A DNA stretch of 64,000 bases from the NCBI RefSeq assembly GCF_000801105.2, contig NC_079518.1:20750800-20814799 (forward strand), written 5' to 3'. Position 1 is the stretch's first letter. Each line of letters opens with the position of its first letter. The notes under the pieces were generated by a model. That model ran no database searches, had not been told where the DNA came from, and saw only the letters and a list, made by a program, of their open reading frames with translations. Both the position numbers and the translations under genes were made by a program. The stretch comes from Raphanus sativus (Eukaryota > Streptophyta > Magnoliopsida > Brassicales > Brassicaceae). Positions 33,627 through 46,725 of this stretch are shown here, piece by piece.

Positions 33627-35028
33627 TGATATCACTCAAATTACCCTAAAAAGTGATCTTACTCTCTCAAATAAGAGGTTCGATTGTAGTACTTAGGGAT
33701 CGAATCTACAGAGAGCTAGGGCACACACTAAACTATAGATATTAAGGTTAAACTAGGTAAACAGTTATAAAGCAGTAAATATGAATGTAATAAATAAATG
33801 AAAGCAAAGTGAACAAGGCAGTTTTTCAGAAGGTAACTAAGAGTTGTTTTATGGAAGGATGGTAGCTAGATCTAAGGTTTCTATTCAGGTTGGAATTATA
33901 ATGATATAAACACTAAATTATGATATTATAGAACTCAACTATAAGAATAACATATCAACTCTCGTTGTATAGGTTATCTATTACTAGATCCAATGATCGC
34001 ACCTGTCGGGATGATCAATTAGAAAGTGTCGATCGATGACTCTATAGGAGTATCGATCGATACACCTTTCGCTCCGTCGATCGATTCACCTGTCGGGATA
34101 TCGATCGACGCGCTTCTAGTAGGCTTAATGCGCGAGTTGAATATGTGTTCGCTAGGGTTTCTAAACCAGCTCTCGCTGTTATCTAGCAATCCTAAATCAG
34201 ATAAGACAAGTCATATAAGAGACCAAGCTCTCGCTTGTGCCTAATGATTCTATGATCAAGTTCAGGTTAATTACTCAAGAACAAGCATTAAGAACAGTCT
34301 CAATGATTAATACCACAACTTAGCAATTCTACATTTGGGATTAATCCCTTATAACATATCTGAACCCTAAACCTAACAGGTGGATCTACTCAGACATGAT
34401 AGTTGTCACAGAAATCATAGATGAGTAGATGAAATTGCAATAGAATAGATATAAAAACCAAAGGAGTTCCAAGAGGACTCTGAAAGAGTTCCTCTCTTCT
34501 CTCCTAAACTAAGAACAATGAATCAAAAGAAAGCGTAGAAAGCGTAGCCGTCAACAGTGGCTTAGAAATAACATAAATAGGGTTTCTGGTCGTCAAGGGT
34601 ATTTTGGTAACTTTGTGGTGACTCCTGGGCTTCAGTTGGTCATAAAATATACTCAGTCCACATTCTGATGTCCCTGTCGATCTACATGCACTCTGTTGCA
34701 TCGATCGACATACAATCCTCTTCTCGACAGCTTCCTCTCGCGAGGCAGACTGATCACTCTTCAGTAAAACGGGCATAACTTCTGCTACAGGATGCGGATT
34801 GACCTTAGACCGGTGGCATTGGAAAGATAACTCAAAGCTCTATCTTGTGTCAAAAGATGGGCTAAATCCACTGTGGAAAGGTCTCCATCGAGAGCTAAAC
34901 ATCTGAAGCGTCTGTGCAGTTCTGCACTGCGAAAGACTCCAAAAGGCACCAAAATCACAATATTTCTTCAAATCGTTCCTGAACCTCTAAATACTCTAAA
35001 AAGACTCCAATACATAGTAAATAGTATC
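33627..35028 (-). repeat. LTR of Athila-type family 2, interrupted by element F
   Basis: Starts TGATATCACTC, the tip that also ends the 5' LTR of E5 on the opposite strand. It contains TCGATCGA motifs (34029, 34053, 34077, 34099). It stops at GTATC (35024-35028), where the F LTR begins; the remaining roughly 50 bases, known from E5 (57326-57375), would lie beyond the second gap. Confidence 0.75.
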
Positions 35029-37069
35029 TGTGGGAACCGAAATTCGCACTGTCGATTTTGATCAAGTAAAACGGAGGAAAGCTAAGTAAACCTAACTTTC
35101 CCTGAAGGTCCGGATTCTCTGCGACAACCAACGACAAGTGATCAAATAAATGCGGAAAGGTTTTATTGAGATTTGGGACTGGACCTTTAGGAAGGCTGCC
35201 TACGTACCCCTTTCGAGGATCAAGTCGGACGTAGTTCAGTTGGAAGAGTTTGAACAAGAGATCGAACTGCCTGGTGGAGTTTCGTCTAGTACGAGCGTTT
35301 GTCATAGAAACGGGCATGTCGAGAATAATGCCTAGGGTTTCTATGTGCGGAACTCTAAGTAAAAGGATTGTTAAATCCTTCCGAGAGAGACATGAGTCTG
35401 CGATTAAGATTAGAAACTGGACCTTAAGGAAGACTGCCTACGTACCCCTTTCGAGGATCAAGTCGGACGTAGTTCAGTTGGAAAGATTTGAACAAGAGAT
35501 CGAACTGCCTGGCGGAGTTCGTCTAGTACGAGCGTTTGTCATAGAAACGGGCGTGTCGAGAATAACGCCTAGGGTTTCTATGTGCGGAACTCTGAGTAAA
35601 AGAATTGTTAGATTCTTCCGAGAGAGACAGGAGCCTGCAGACAAGATGAAAGTAGAACGAGAGGCGGCCGGACGTTCTAGGTCCTACCTTGCTAGTCTAC
35701 CGCCTGAATTCTAAGTTCTTAACCTAACAGGAGCTCTCTAGGTCTCCAATCTCGGATTTCTCTCTCTCTTAATGATTTTCGCTCTGCCTTTCTTCCTCTC
35801 CCAAAGCTCCTTTATATACTCCTTCTTATGACGGTCTATTCTCCTTCTGGGCCGCAAGACGGGCTTCTTTCCATTTTCGTCGGCTTCCATCGGGAAACTT
35901 GACATTTATCTTTCCGGAAATTTAGCATTTATCTTGCTATGTAAAGATAAACGTAAATCGTCGTATCTACCTCAGATAATTGTAAACGGACTGTCCGATC
36001 GTGTTTGGTCCCTTTCGGGCCGTTTCCAGGACTTCCATCGTTTTCTACGATTTCTTTGGAAGTTCTTCATTCGTTCGTAGAGTTGAGACGAGTGGTGTTT
36101 TAAGATAACCATCGCTGTTTCGTACGAAGAGTTTCAGATCTTCCTTCCCGTCGATATCTTACGAGTTTCCGAAATGTTTCCGACAGTCTTAGATTGGAGT
36201 AAGAACCGTAGTTTCGTACACGGAATCTCGATGATTTGTCCTGCGAGGACTTGGGAAAGAATCGAAGTACAGACTTCAGATTGCCGGGGACTGGGATTCG
36301 TGTACCGAAGATCGTTATCCGAAGACCCGAGCCAGCACGGGGCTAGCCGCCCGGCGACCATGGCCAGCACGGGCGCTAGCCGCCGGCGGCCATGGCCAGC
36401 ACGGGGCTAGCCGCCCGGCGGACACGGCCAGCACGGGCGCTAGCCGCCGGCGGCCATGGCCAGCACGGGGCTAGCCGCCCGGCGGCCACGGCCAGCACGG
36501 GTGCTAGCCGCCGGCGGCCACAGCCAGCACGGGGCTAGCCGCCCGGCGGCCACGGCCAGCACGGGCGCTAGCCGCCGGCGGCCACGGTCAGCGCGGGGCT
36601 AGCCGCCCGGCGGCCACGGCCAGCACGGGCGCTAGCCGCCGGCGGCCACGGCCAGCACGGGGGCTAGCCGCCCGGCGGCTACGGACCAGCACGTGCGGCT
36701 CGACGAGGGCTTCGATTTGATATGTTGATCGTTTTCTGGGTCCTCACGGTTTGAGAGAACGGGTTCTTTGAAGTTTCCCGGCGGCAGAACCAGCACGGGG
36801 GCTTAGCCGCCCGGCGGCCAGGACCAGCACGGGGGCTAGCCGCCGGCGGCCAGGACCAGCACGTGCCTCTCGACGAGGGCCTCGGTTTGATATCTCGATC
36901 GTTCTCTGGGTCCTCACGGTTTGAGAGAACGGGCTCTTTGAAGTTTCTAGGCGGATTCCTTGTCGTTCGGCCTATCCAAACTTAGATCACTTCCCATTTC
37001 TTCCTTATACTTTCGTATGACAAATAGACTTAGCCGTTGATTTCGAGATAACCGTTTTTGACCCCAACA
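35029..37069 (-). repeat. F 3' LTR
   Basis: 2041 bases, TGTGGGAACC to GACCCCAACA. It contains a direct duplication with a period of 238 bases (35178 and 35416 onward) and a GC-rich minisatellite (36331-36683, 36780-36870). Collinear with 52366-53509 at offset 17337, apart from small indels. Confidence 0.8.
36331..36870. repeat. GC-rich minisatellite in the F LTR
   Basis: Alternating units of about 32-33 bases built from GCCAGCACGGG, GCTAGCCGCC and CGGCGGCCACG. The main block is 36331-36683. A smaller block is at 36780-36870 after a unique spacer. Far more GC-rich than the surrounding LTR. Confidence 0.85.
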
Positions 37070-38896
37070 GTTAGCCCCCCAGCATGCAAGATGCGGGAGC
37101 GATCTTGCGGGCGGAAGATTATGAGTTGAAAATCGAAATTTTTGGCTAAGAGAATTTCATTGCGGAAATCCACATCACCTTTGATTAGCGATCTTGAACG
37201 TGACGTCGGGAAGAACGTGAGTTCGTTGCTCAACTTCGACTCGATTCTTGCTGGTCTGAAATCCGTGTGCACCCTTGTCCTGCATTCGGAGGGTTCGGAG
37301 GACCAGGACCACGCAGTCAAGGATCGCGAAGCCGGCGCATATGAGACATGCAGTGGTGGTGCGACCAATGGAGGCGACGGTGAGACCGTTCCTACTTTGG
37401 GTGAATTTTGAGGATGAAGGTGATGCTCCGGGGAGCGTCTAGGTTTATCAATCCCTTTAGAGATTTTTATTTTGATTACATTTCGGCCGTTGGTTGGCCA
37501 TTATGTATGATTTCGGGACTGGCCGTTGGTGGCTTTGAGTCCCTGCCCTTTTTAGGGCGTTGTATTGAACTCGCGGTATGCATTTATAAAATATTTTGCG
37601 TTTAGAACTTCTGTTTGTCGAAGTTAGAAGGGCAGGGTGTGAGTTGTCGTCTCATTCCTGCCTCCCTGACGATCACCGTATCCGTAGTTTGTACAAAGCG
37701 AGATTTTCCTGCGGTTTACGATTTACGCGAAAATTCGTGAAAACGTACAGACTTGAGTGAAGAGACAAGTTTTGGGATCTCGCGTCGTTGACGCTTTGCC
37801 TATGAGATGTTAAGATACCAGCAAGGCTGGGTTTAGGGCAAGACCTAGGTTTACTCTCAGACTGAGGCTGTGCGATGACAAATCGGCTTTCGTTTTGCCT
37901 GTTTGTGATTTTAACCTGATTCGTACCGTTTTAAAATCCGCGAAGTGGTATCGGCTTATATGATTTGTCTGGGCACGAATCGAGCTACTTCCTTTACGAA
38001 GTGCTGCACCAAATTTGGATTTTTGAATAGTGCGCTATGGGATCCTTGTTGGATGTAAAAGAGCCTACCCTTAGGTGGCTTGTCTGTTTAGGACGTTAGA
38101 GTTCGTTTGTTGTGATCAGCAACAACGAAATGATGCCGTTTTGAAGGCGTATGAATTTGTTATCGAAAAATGTTTATCCGAGCACGAAGCGACGTCTCGC
38201 AGTGCTGTGATTTTATTTTTCTCATGCCATAAGAGGATTATGGGCTTTCGCTTATGATTTGATTTATACTTTCGTCAAGTGTTAAGGATAGAATCCGAGT
38301 AGTCACTTCGGATTGTGATTTTGTCGCTTGGTCCGTATGCTACTTTTTAGCGAGCGATTTTAGGTGTAAGCGATGAGAGACATGTGTCTGGATGTGATAA
38401 TCGTTTTATGGATACTGGATCCGTTGTCGCAGCCGTTTAGTAGTTGGCGAATTGTGTTGAGGATTTAGGACCGAAGGGTCGCGTAAATTTTACCAGGGGG
38501 GGGGAAGCGTCTAACTTCACTATGTTTCGTGAAGTGTTGGCCTTCTGGGATTTGTTTTTGTAAGAATGACTCGTATAGCTCTGGGAGCTTTGCTACGAGC
38601 GTTTCTTTTCGTGCCGCGTTTTATGGGGCGTATAGAACTTAATCGATTTGATGATAAGTTTAAGATCTTCCGTTTAACCATTTGGTTGTTAGGATCAAGT
38701 TTCGTTATCGTATGATTTCCGATTTTGGGTTATACGACAAACTGCTTGCATAATATCCGTTTGACGTTTTACGACAAATCGTGGATTGTCTTTTTAGCCG
38801 TTACACGTTGGAGCGGTGGTCGCTAAGTATTGTGGATCGGCATGGAGGCTGACTTCAGCCGTTTAGCCAAGGAAGTCGTTGGTAAAAGACCAGTCC
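37070..38896. other. F internal region next to the 3' LTR
   Basis: Begins with the purine tract. No recognisable protein domain on either strand; frames are below 120 codons. It is interrupted at 38901 by element G and resumes at 49669. Confidence 0.45.
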
Positions 38897-38901
38897 ATGA
38901 C

Positions 38902-41681
38902 TGTAACACCCCCGAACCGTTCTAGGTATAGGTCGAACCACCGGCCAACAATCAAACAAGAACATGACCGACGGCTGACTTTCTACCAAGATCCGGGAGC
39001 GCTACATGACGGGTTAGGAACGATCCAACCATGATCACAAAGAGTGCAATTCGTGACTTGGCCAGTTCGCCCGCTAACACGTCCCGTCAAACTAAAGCCT
39101 AAGGCTTCTCAACCCGTACTTCAACCTGACGTTGTGTTAGCTTGGACAAAGCTAATATCAGATACAACAAGTCATTTATACAAAACATCGATTTATTTAT
39201 CTTATATCATATTCGGTTCACAACACACAAAATATTATAAGCGTAGTGGCATGCCATCGAGCAAAAGATACATACTTATAGTCTGAAAACGTCGCAAGCA
39301 AAAAGAGATGCAAAATCTACACCAGCCGGCCTAACTTCCCGCTTCCTCTATCAACACTACTGGTCACCTGAAAACAACAACGAGTGAGGGATGAGTAATC
39401 TAGCATTACTCAGTGAGTTACAATCCCCAACTAACAAATACAACCCCTCGCTATCCCACCCCAAACAATCTAAAGCGAGAGGTTCACCTAATAGCACAAC
39501 CCAAAGATAATAACGATAATAAAATACGCATATCAAAAATATCAGAAATCCGCAGCAGAAAATAATACGAGTAAAATATCGATACTATAAGATAGTCGAT
39601 AAAACTTAACCAGGGTTTACCAATCCCTTTACACTATATAATATATATCTAACTCGGGCCCTGGTGACGTTAGGTTCCTCCTTCACTATCGGCAATATCC
39701 TATCTTCCTACCACAAAGGCCAGAAGAAGGAACTTTCAACCGACCGCGGCCCACAGTCATTCGGGTCACCGCGACAGCCCACAGTCCTTCGGGTCACTGC
39801 CACGTTACACCGTCGTGTAACACTCAGCCATAGGCCATGACCCCGTCTCTCTGAGTCTTCCCGATCCCGCGAATAAGGGGTTTCCTTAAACCCGCCAGGT
39901 ACGAGGTCTGAAGGAACACTAACTCACCCCTAATACGCCTAGCAATGTGGGTTACACAATGCTGTCGGCCAATATATAAACAATACCAAACCCGGTAATA
40001 TGACCGAGGATCCAAGCAATAATCACAACAACCACAATCAAACACATTCCAGAATATAGCATAAAAACTAATTCCAGAATATCTAACTAACCACAACCTA
40101 GCGATATCATCTAAGCATTCAGCAATCGCTAACTAACCAATCAACCTAACCATTAGCATGCTACTACGATTCTCAAGCAATAACTAAGCATGCTATCAAC
40201 TAATCAATCTCAACTATAAACTAATCAAACTGTTACTCAGTTTAGACCTGGCCTCCTGCCATGATCCAACTTCCAAGTAACAGGAACCTGCATGAAAACA
40301 GCTTAGCAAACAATTGACTATAACTCACAGTTTTCGGTTGACCGTGGCCTCGACCCCAAACCCGACTTCAGCGATCCGAACCCTTTCTTCCTGACCTTCA
40401 CAAGTAGACCCACGTTCTGGACTGATCTTCACTCAAGCAGAGCTTCTGTAGTAGCTGACTCAAATCGCGCAGAGTAACTTTTCTCGATAACTCTCAAAAA
40501 CTGCAGAAAAAGACTCGAAAATGATCGAACTCGAACTTTCTCTCTCTAGCTTTCTCTCTCACGTTTTTCTCTGAGTTTAAACTTGTCTGAATGTGTTGGA
40601 ATGGCTGAGGGTCGTGGGGTATATATAGGTTGCAGCAACCAATCACAAACAAGCCGTGTGGCAGCCCGTGTGTCGCTTCGCATGCCTCCGGACGCATGCG
40701 TCGCGGCACCTCGTGCTCCACATGTCTGATGGCATGACCATAGCTTCCTGCAGGGTGACACCACACCTTCCATGTGTCTGATCCACGTCCTGACCTCATC
40801 CAGATTGACACTCAGCGCACACATGTCGCTCAGCATGCTCCGATCGCAGGTATCGCGGCACCTCGTGCTTCTGGGTGTCACTCAGCATGCTGTGCTCTCC
40901 TGGGCTTCAACACCTCCTGCTTCCCTTGCCACATACCATGCCAGGCAGGTTACATCACGTCCTTATCTCTCAGATAAGGCCACCTCGAGCTTCTCGGTCA
41001 ATTCGACCGGTTTCGACCTTTTCGGTGAATTTTCGTCCCGCGATGATTCCCAAATATTTTTCTATGCCCGTTCTGATGCGCTGAATATTTTTAAAATACT
41101 CCATAAGAATTCTGACCTTGATGGAAAATATTTCCCGAGCCTCCGGCTTCCTCGAAAAATTTCGATAATACCGAAATCAGGGTTTTTGATCGATTTCGGG
41201 TTTTCCCGTCATGCTTCGATCCCGTCGTGCTTACTTCCCGTCCTGCTTAATTCCCGTCCTGCTTCATTATGTCTCCAGAGTGATAATTTATCGATACGAA
41301 GATTTCCCGGGAAAACTTAGTGGTTAAGAAACGTCGGCTTCAAAAACGTCGAGCTTCTAAAACGTCGTGCTTCCAAAAATGTTATGCTCCCAAAACATCC
41401 GTCTGATTAATCTAAGAAACTTCTATCAATGGTAGAGCAGCTTATCTGTCTCATGGCTTCTCCCACGATCAATTCTTCGACCACTTGTACTTCAAAACTT
41501 GCCGATCGATCCTTATCGCCCGCGGCTCGACCTCAAAACAGATGCTCGACCAATCTTCCATTTTCTCTGAACCATGTTAAGTTTGAAATGATCAAACTCA
41601 ACATTCTTCATCATTCTTTCAATCCCAAAAGCTTTACCTCAAACTCCAATAATATTTTTTTTTTTTACACGGGTTTCTACA
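38902..41681 (-). repeat. G 3' LTR
   Basis: 2780 bases. Followed on the right by the purine tract, preceded on the left by ATGAC. The internal 182-codon plus-strand frame (40772-41320) is conserved in the other LTR only because the LTRs are nearly identical. Confidence 0.9.
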
Positions 41682-41743
41682 TTCTCCCCCCTTAATAGAA
41701 TTCGTCCTCGAATTCTAAGGATGTGAGGGGCCTCCTTCCTCCA

Positions 41744-43753
41744 TCACAACATCCTCTCGGAAAAATCCCGGGTGATCGCCTTGAATCTCTCTTCATCTTC
41801 CCAAGTGACATGAATCCTGTTTTGTCTTCCCCAGAATACTTGTACTTGAGCAATCTCACGATTCTTCAGCTTCCGAATACGCCTTTCTCCAAGTCGGATT
41901 GGTCCTTCCGGGTATGTAAGGTTCGTCCTTAGCTCCTCAATTCTCTCGGGCTCAACAGCACTTGGATCCCGTATATGTTTCCGAAGCATGGAAACATGGA
42001 ACACCGGATGCAGATGCATGTCCTCTGGCAGATCCAATCGGTAAGCTACCTCACCAACTTTCCCGATGATCTTGTATGGACCAATGAATCTGACTGCGAG
42101 TTTCCCGACCTTACCAAATCTGTCCTTCCCTTTCTGTGCTGTAACCTTCAAGTAGACCCAATCTCCTATCTCAAAAGTTACCTCTCTTCTTGACTGGTCA
42201 GCATACTTCTTCTGACGGTCTTGAGCCTTTTTCATGTTGGTTTGAATCGTCTCCAGCTTAACCATAGTCTCTTGTACGATAGGCGATCCAAACATTCTTC
42301 TTTCTCCCACTTCCGTCCAACACAAAGGTGTTTTGCAAGGCCTTCCATACAGCGCTTCATAAGGTGACATCCCTATGCTCGCATGGTGACTGTTGTTGTA
42401 TGAGAACTCAACCAACGGTAAATGCTTCTCCCAATTGCCTGCCCAATCGAGAATACACATCCGGAGCATGTCCTCGATGGTCCGAATGGTTCTCTCCGTT
42501 TGGCCGTCTGTTTCTTGGTGGAACGCCGTGCTTCTGAACAGTTTAGTTCCCAAGGCTTCCTGTAATGCTTCCCAAAATGCTGCTGTGAACCTAGGGTCAC
42601 GATCTGAGACGATGTCTGAAGGTACACCATGTAGCTTCACAATTTGGTCGATGTACTGCTCGGCCAATACTTCCACTTTATCCGTATCCCGCATAGGTAA
42701 CAGGTGTGTAACCTTGGTTAACCTATCCACAAACACCCATATTGAGTTGTTCGATCTACCTGGAGCAGTAGGTAATCCAGTGATGAAATCCATGGAAATA
42801 GAATCCCATTTCCATTGAGGTATCGGAAGACTCTGCAGCAATCCTCCTGGAACTTGATGCTCGACTTTCACTTGTTGACAAGTCGCACACTGAGCAACCC
42901 ATTGTGCTACTGATCTCTTCATGCCCGGCCAATGATAGTATCTTCTCACGTCTCGGTACATCTTTGAACTTCCAGGATGGATACTAAGTAAGGAATGGTG
43001 TGCCATCCTTAGTATCTCATCTCTCAGCCCTTGCCCCTTAGGAACCGTGATCCTTCCATTAATAAGCAAGGTTCCATCTTCCGCCAAGTAATATCCAGCA
43101 CTATTTGGTCCGGATTGTCCTCTGAGTTCTTCAGCAATCTTCTGTAATTTCTCATCCCTAAGTTGCTCCTCTCGAATCTTCTGAATCAAGCTGGCCTGGT
43201 TCACTGCTTGTAATCCCAATGGTTCACTTGTCTGACCTTCCAAGGCAACCAACTTTACTTGCTTCAGCTCTTGATTCAACAGCTCCACTTCTTTTTCCAA
43301 ATCTGCGACCAACTTTCTTCGACTTAAGGCATCCGCAACAACATTCGCTTTACCAGGATGGTAGCGAATCTTTAAGTCGTAGTCAGCAACAAACTCCATC
43401 CATCTACGCTGGCGCAGGTTGAGATCTGACTGAGTGAAGAGGTATTTAAGACTTTGGTGGTCTGTGTATACCTCCACTTCTTCTCCATACAAGTACGATC
43501 TCCATATTCGCAAAGCGAATACAACAGCCGCCAACTCCAAGTCATGTGTAGTGTAGTTATCTTCATGCTTCCGTAGTTGTCGCAAGGCATATGCAATAAC
43601 TCTCCCATCTTGCATTAACACACAGCCTAACCCAATTCGTGAAGCATCCGTGTACACTGTGTAAGGTTTACCTTGCTCAGGTAAAGCTAACACAGGTGCA
43701 GTCGTGAGAGCTTCCTTCAACTTCTTGAATGCTTTCTCGTTTCTTCCACCCAT
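41744..43753 (-). pseudogene. G pol, part 2: RNase H, integrase, chromodomain
   Basis: 669 codons. RNase H: YTDAS near residue 33, DLELAAVV near 72, YTDHQSL near 97. Integrase: zinc-binding segment with [10 protein letters not shown] and CATC (about 251-292), then a catalytic triad D322 (SMDFITG), D384 (IVSDRDPRF), E420 (DGQTER), spacing D-61-D-35-E. The C-terminal region after residue 600 has [19 protein letters not shown], a chromodomain typical of Tekay/Del chromoviruses that directs integration to heterochromatin. It ends at 41744 close to the purine tract. It is separated from the RT by a one-base deletion near 43736; apart from this and the upstream stops the frame is intact. Confidence 0.85.
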
Positions 43754-45140
43754 AGGAATGGAACTGCTTTAACGGTCAGTTTAGTTAAGGGCTTTGCAAT
43801 GGAGGAAAAGTCCTTAACAAACTTCCGATAATAGCCCGCGAGTCCTAGAAAACTCCTCACTTCCGTCACAGTGGTAGGTCGAGGCCATTCTCGTATGGCT
43901 TGGACCTTTTCTGGATCAGGAGCCACGCCCTCTCCTGACACAATGTGACCAAGAAATCCTATCTTTCTCTTCCAAAACGAGCACTTGCTAAACTTGGCAA
44001 ACAGCTTCTGACTTCATAACCTCTCCATAACCAGTTTCAGATGCTCTTCGTGCTCCTCCTTACTTCTTGAGTACACCAGGATGTCATCAATGAAAATGAT
44101 CACGAACTTGTCGAGGTAGTCGTGAAATACTTCATTCATCAAACGCATGAAAGCTGCGGGTGCGTTTGTGAGACCAAAGGGCATAACCACGAACTCATAC
44201 TGCCCATACCTCGTCTGAAATGCTGTCTTCATGACGTCTGACTTGGCAATGGGAATTTGATGATACCCTGATGCCAAATCAATCTTCGAAAACCAACTAG
44301 CTCCTTTAAGCTGGTCCAACAACTCATCTATCCTCGGAAGAGGATACTTGTCTTTTATGGTGATGTTGTTGATTCCGCGGTAATCGATACACAACCTCAT
44401 GCTTCCATCTTTCTTCTTCACAAATAACACAGGAGCTCCCCAAGGTGAAGAACTCGATCGGATGAATCCCTTTCCCAATAGATCTTCTAATTGTTTCTTG
44501 AGTTCAGCCAACTCCGCAGGTGCCATCCGATACGGTGCCTTAGCTATAGGTTTTGCTTCAGGCTCCAAGGTAATAGTAAAGGGATTACTCCGAGGTGGAG
44601 GTAATTCCTTTAGTGGCTCAAAAATATCTTCAAACTCCTTGACCACTTCTATGTCTTCAATCTTAACTTCATCATTAGTGGCTCCTCCACTAACCGATAA
44701 AGTTACCAAATACACTTCTCCGTCTTGAAGCAAATCTTGTACTCTCAATGCTGCTACCAATGAAACTGTCATACTAGGACTGATTCCATAGTATACCATC
44801 TCTGGACGTTTGCCGCTGCCAAACAACAGTCTTCCCTTTCCACAATCAATCTGAACTCCGTAGAACGATAACCAATCCATTCCAAGGATGACTTCGTACC
44901 CTTCCAAAGGCACGACTAACAAATCTGCCACAAACTCTCTCTGCTGAATAACCAATGGAACATTCTTGATACACTGACTCGCTTGAAGGGTTCGGTCTGC
45001 GGGGGTCAAGACTGCCACGTTTACCCTGTCAACCAAAAAGCAATCCCAGAACTGGGCAGCAACCTCAGGGGTCACAAAACTATGTGTTGCCCCCGAATCG
45101 AACAATACATGTGTGGGTTTACCAGCAACATGTATGGTTC
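43717..45140 (-). pseudogene. G pol, part 1: aspartic protease and reverse transcriptase
   Basis: The exon begins at 45140 after the acceptor GTGGCAG. Protease: [11 protein letters not shown] active site, then [12 protein letters not shown]. Reverse transcriptase: [66 protein letters not shown] and the catalytic [13 protein letters not shown] at 44014-44016 replaces what is normally Arg (a CGA to TGA change). The frame then continues through [16 protein letters not shown] to 43717, where the frame is lost. All catalytic residues are present. Confidence 0.85.
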
Positions 45141-45347
45141 CTGCCACAGTAACTCAATCAACAATATCTCAATCACAATACTACTAATCAAGACTCGCAC
45201 AATCATCAAACACAATCGAAATATTTCTAACGCGCAACCTAGCGATCAAGCAATCTATACCTAACCAGAATCCTAACTAAATTCCAGAAACCAAATCTAC
45301 AAAACAAAGCCCATGCAATAAAAGAGGAGGTTAAACACCCACAATAC
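45141..45347 (-). other. candidate spliceosomal intron between gag and protease of G
   Basis: 207 bases with donor CACAG/GTATTG and acceptor CTGTGGCAG/GAACC on the minus strand. Removing it fuses the gag end (...GPIT) in frame to the protease start (GTIHVAG). Unspliced RNA reads only five more codons into the intron, to a stop at 45331-45333. The intron is AT-rich and carries no domain. Confidence 0.65.
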
Positions 45348-46725
45348 CTGTGATGGGACCGCTTGACGGTCCTGCATTGTCAGGGTTTCCTATACCTAAG
45401 GCATAAACTCTGCCTCCTAGGTTTTGCTTCTTTGGTGCTGGCTCAATTGCTGGACGGCTAGGAGGAGCTCGGATGGCGAGAGGGGTCGCAGGGATTGGCT
45501 TGTTTGGACAAGACGAAGCATAATGGCCCTTCCTACCGCAGGAGAAACAAGTAATATCTTCTATCCTTATTGTTGGATAACTCTGCTGGTTACTCCGCTG
45601 GTTATTCTGCTGGTTCTTGGGACAAAACTTTAAAATGTGTCCCGGCTGACCACATATGTAACAAACCCCATTGTTACTGCGATAATTTCCTCGGCCTCCA
45701 TATCCTCTTCCTTTACCTCTGTTGAATCTTGGACCCTTGTTGTAATTCGATCTTTCTCCTTGGTTAAACTTGGTGTGTCCTCCAGAATGTTGTGTAACCT
45801 TCCTTTCAGCTTCTAGTACAGCCTCAACATTAACAGCCTTCTCCACCAGATCGGACAAGCTGCCAAAGTTGCTTCCAGCTAAACGACTTCCAAGCTCCGG
45901 CTTTAATCCGTACATGAAGTTACGGATCATAGTCCCTTCGTCTTCACGCCCATCAAAAACATGTCGCCTCAACCTTGTGAATTCAGAATCATAACTCCTC
46001 ACTGGCCTATCTCCTTGAACAAGGTTCATAAACTGACGCTCCAATCGATGCTTCGCTTCAGGAGGAAAGTATTTCCTCTCGAACTCTTCATTGAACGATT
46101 CCCATGATGTGATGGTATGTCCACGCTGCCTGTCTATGCTGTCCCATCATCCTGTTGCGTCGCCTTCCAGATAGTACACAGCGATCTTCTTCTTATATTC
46201 TTCCGGGCACTCCATGGCTTCAAAATTCTTCTCCATCATAGTAATCCACTTAAGAGCTTCAATAGGATCTGATCCTCCCTTGAACTTGTAGGATCCAATG
46301 TTCTTCATGGTAGATAACATCTTGGAAACTTCTGGGGTATGAGTTTGCGTACTTCGGTTACTAAGCGCCTGGGTCATCACGTCGTGCAAAAGCTTCATAG
46401 TGTTTTCAGCTCCTTGATCTTGTGGTCTTTCTGTGGCACGGTTCTGATTTGACCTCGGGTTTGACTGAGCGGATTGATCTTGTTGATGTCTCTGAGCCCA
46501 AATACGACTCGGACTAGCGCTCAACAAACTGTCTTCTCTAGCCATGTTACCGTACACCGGAAAGGATTTTGTTCTCTGAAGAGGGCTCCTATCATGTCCA
46601 AACACTTCACTGGCTCCATTGCCATTACCCTGATCTGATCTGTAGCCCAATCCTCTTCCTGTCGAAACCCTACCCTCTCTCCATATCCGATCTCGTCCAT
46701 CATCACCTATCCCGCGATTAGCCAT
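45348..46725 (-). pseudogene. G gag with two zinc knuckles
   Basis: Start chosen at the ATG at 46725 (MANRGIGDDG). The longer frame to 46890 would run into the primer site. Core: KGGSDPIEALKWITMMEKNFEAM, YLEGDA, and after the TGA at 46147-46149 (TGG to TGA) RQFMNLVQGDRPVRSYDSEF. Two nucleic-acid-binding knuckles follow: CYICGQPGHILKFC and CFSCGRKGHYASSC, an unusual pair. Gag would build the particle and package RNA. Confidence 0.85.

Noticed and set aside
36134..36410. Frames over the GC-rich minisatellite
   Set aside because: GC-rich repeats lack stop codons by composition; no start or domain support.
40772..41320. 182-codon frame present in both G LTRs
   Set aside because: LTRs are nearly identical, so conservation is expected; no domain, and it lies opposite the LTR's sense strand.
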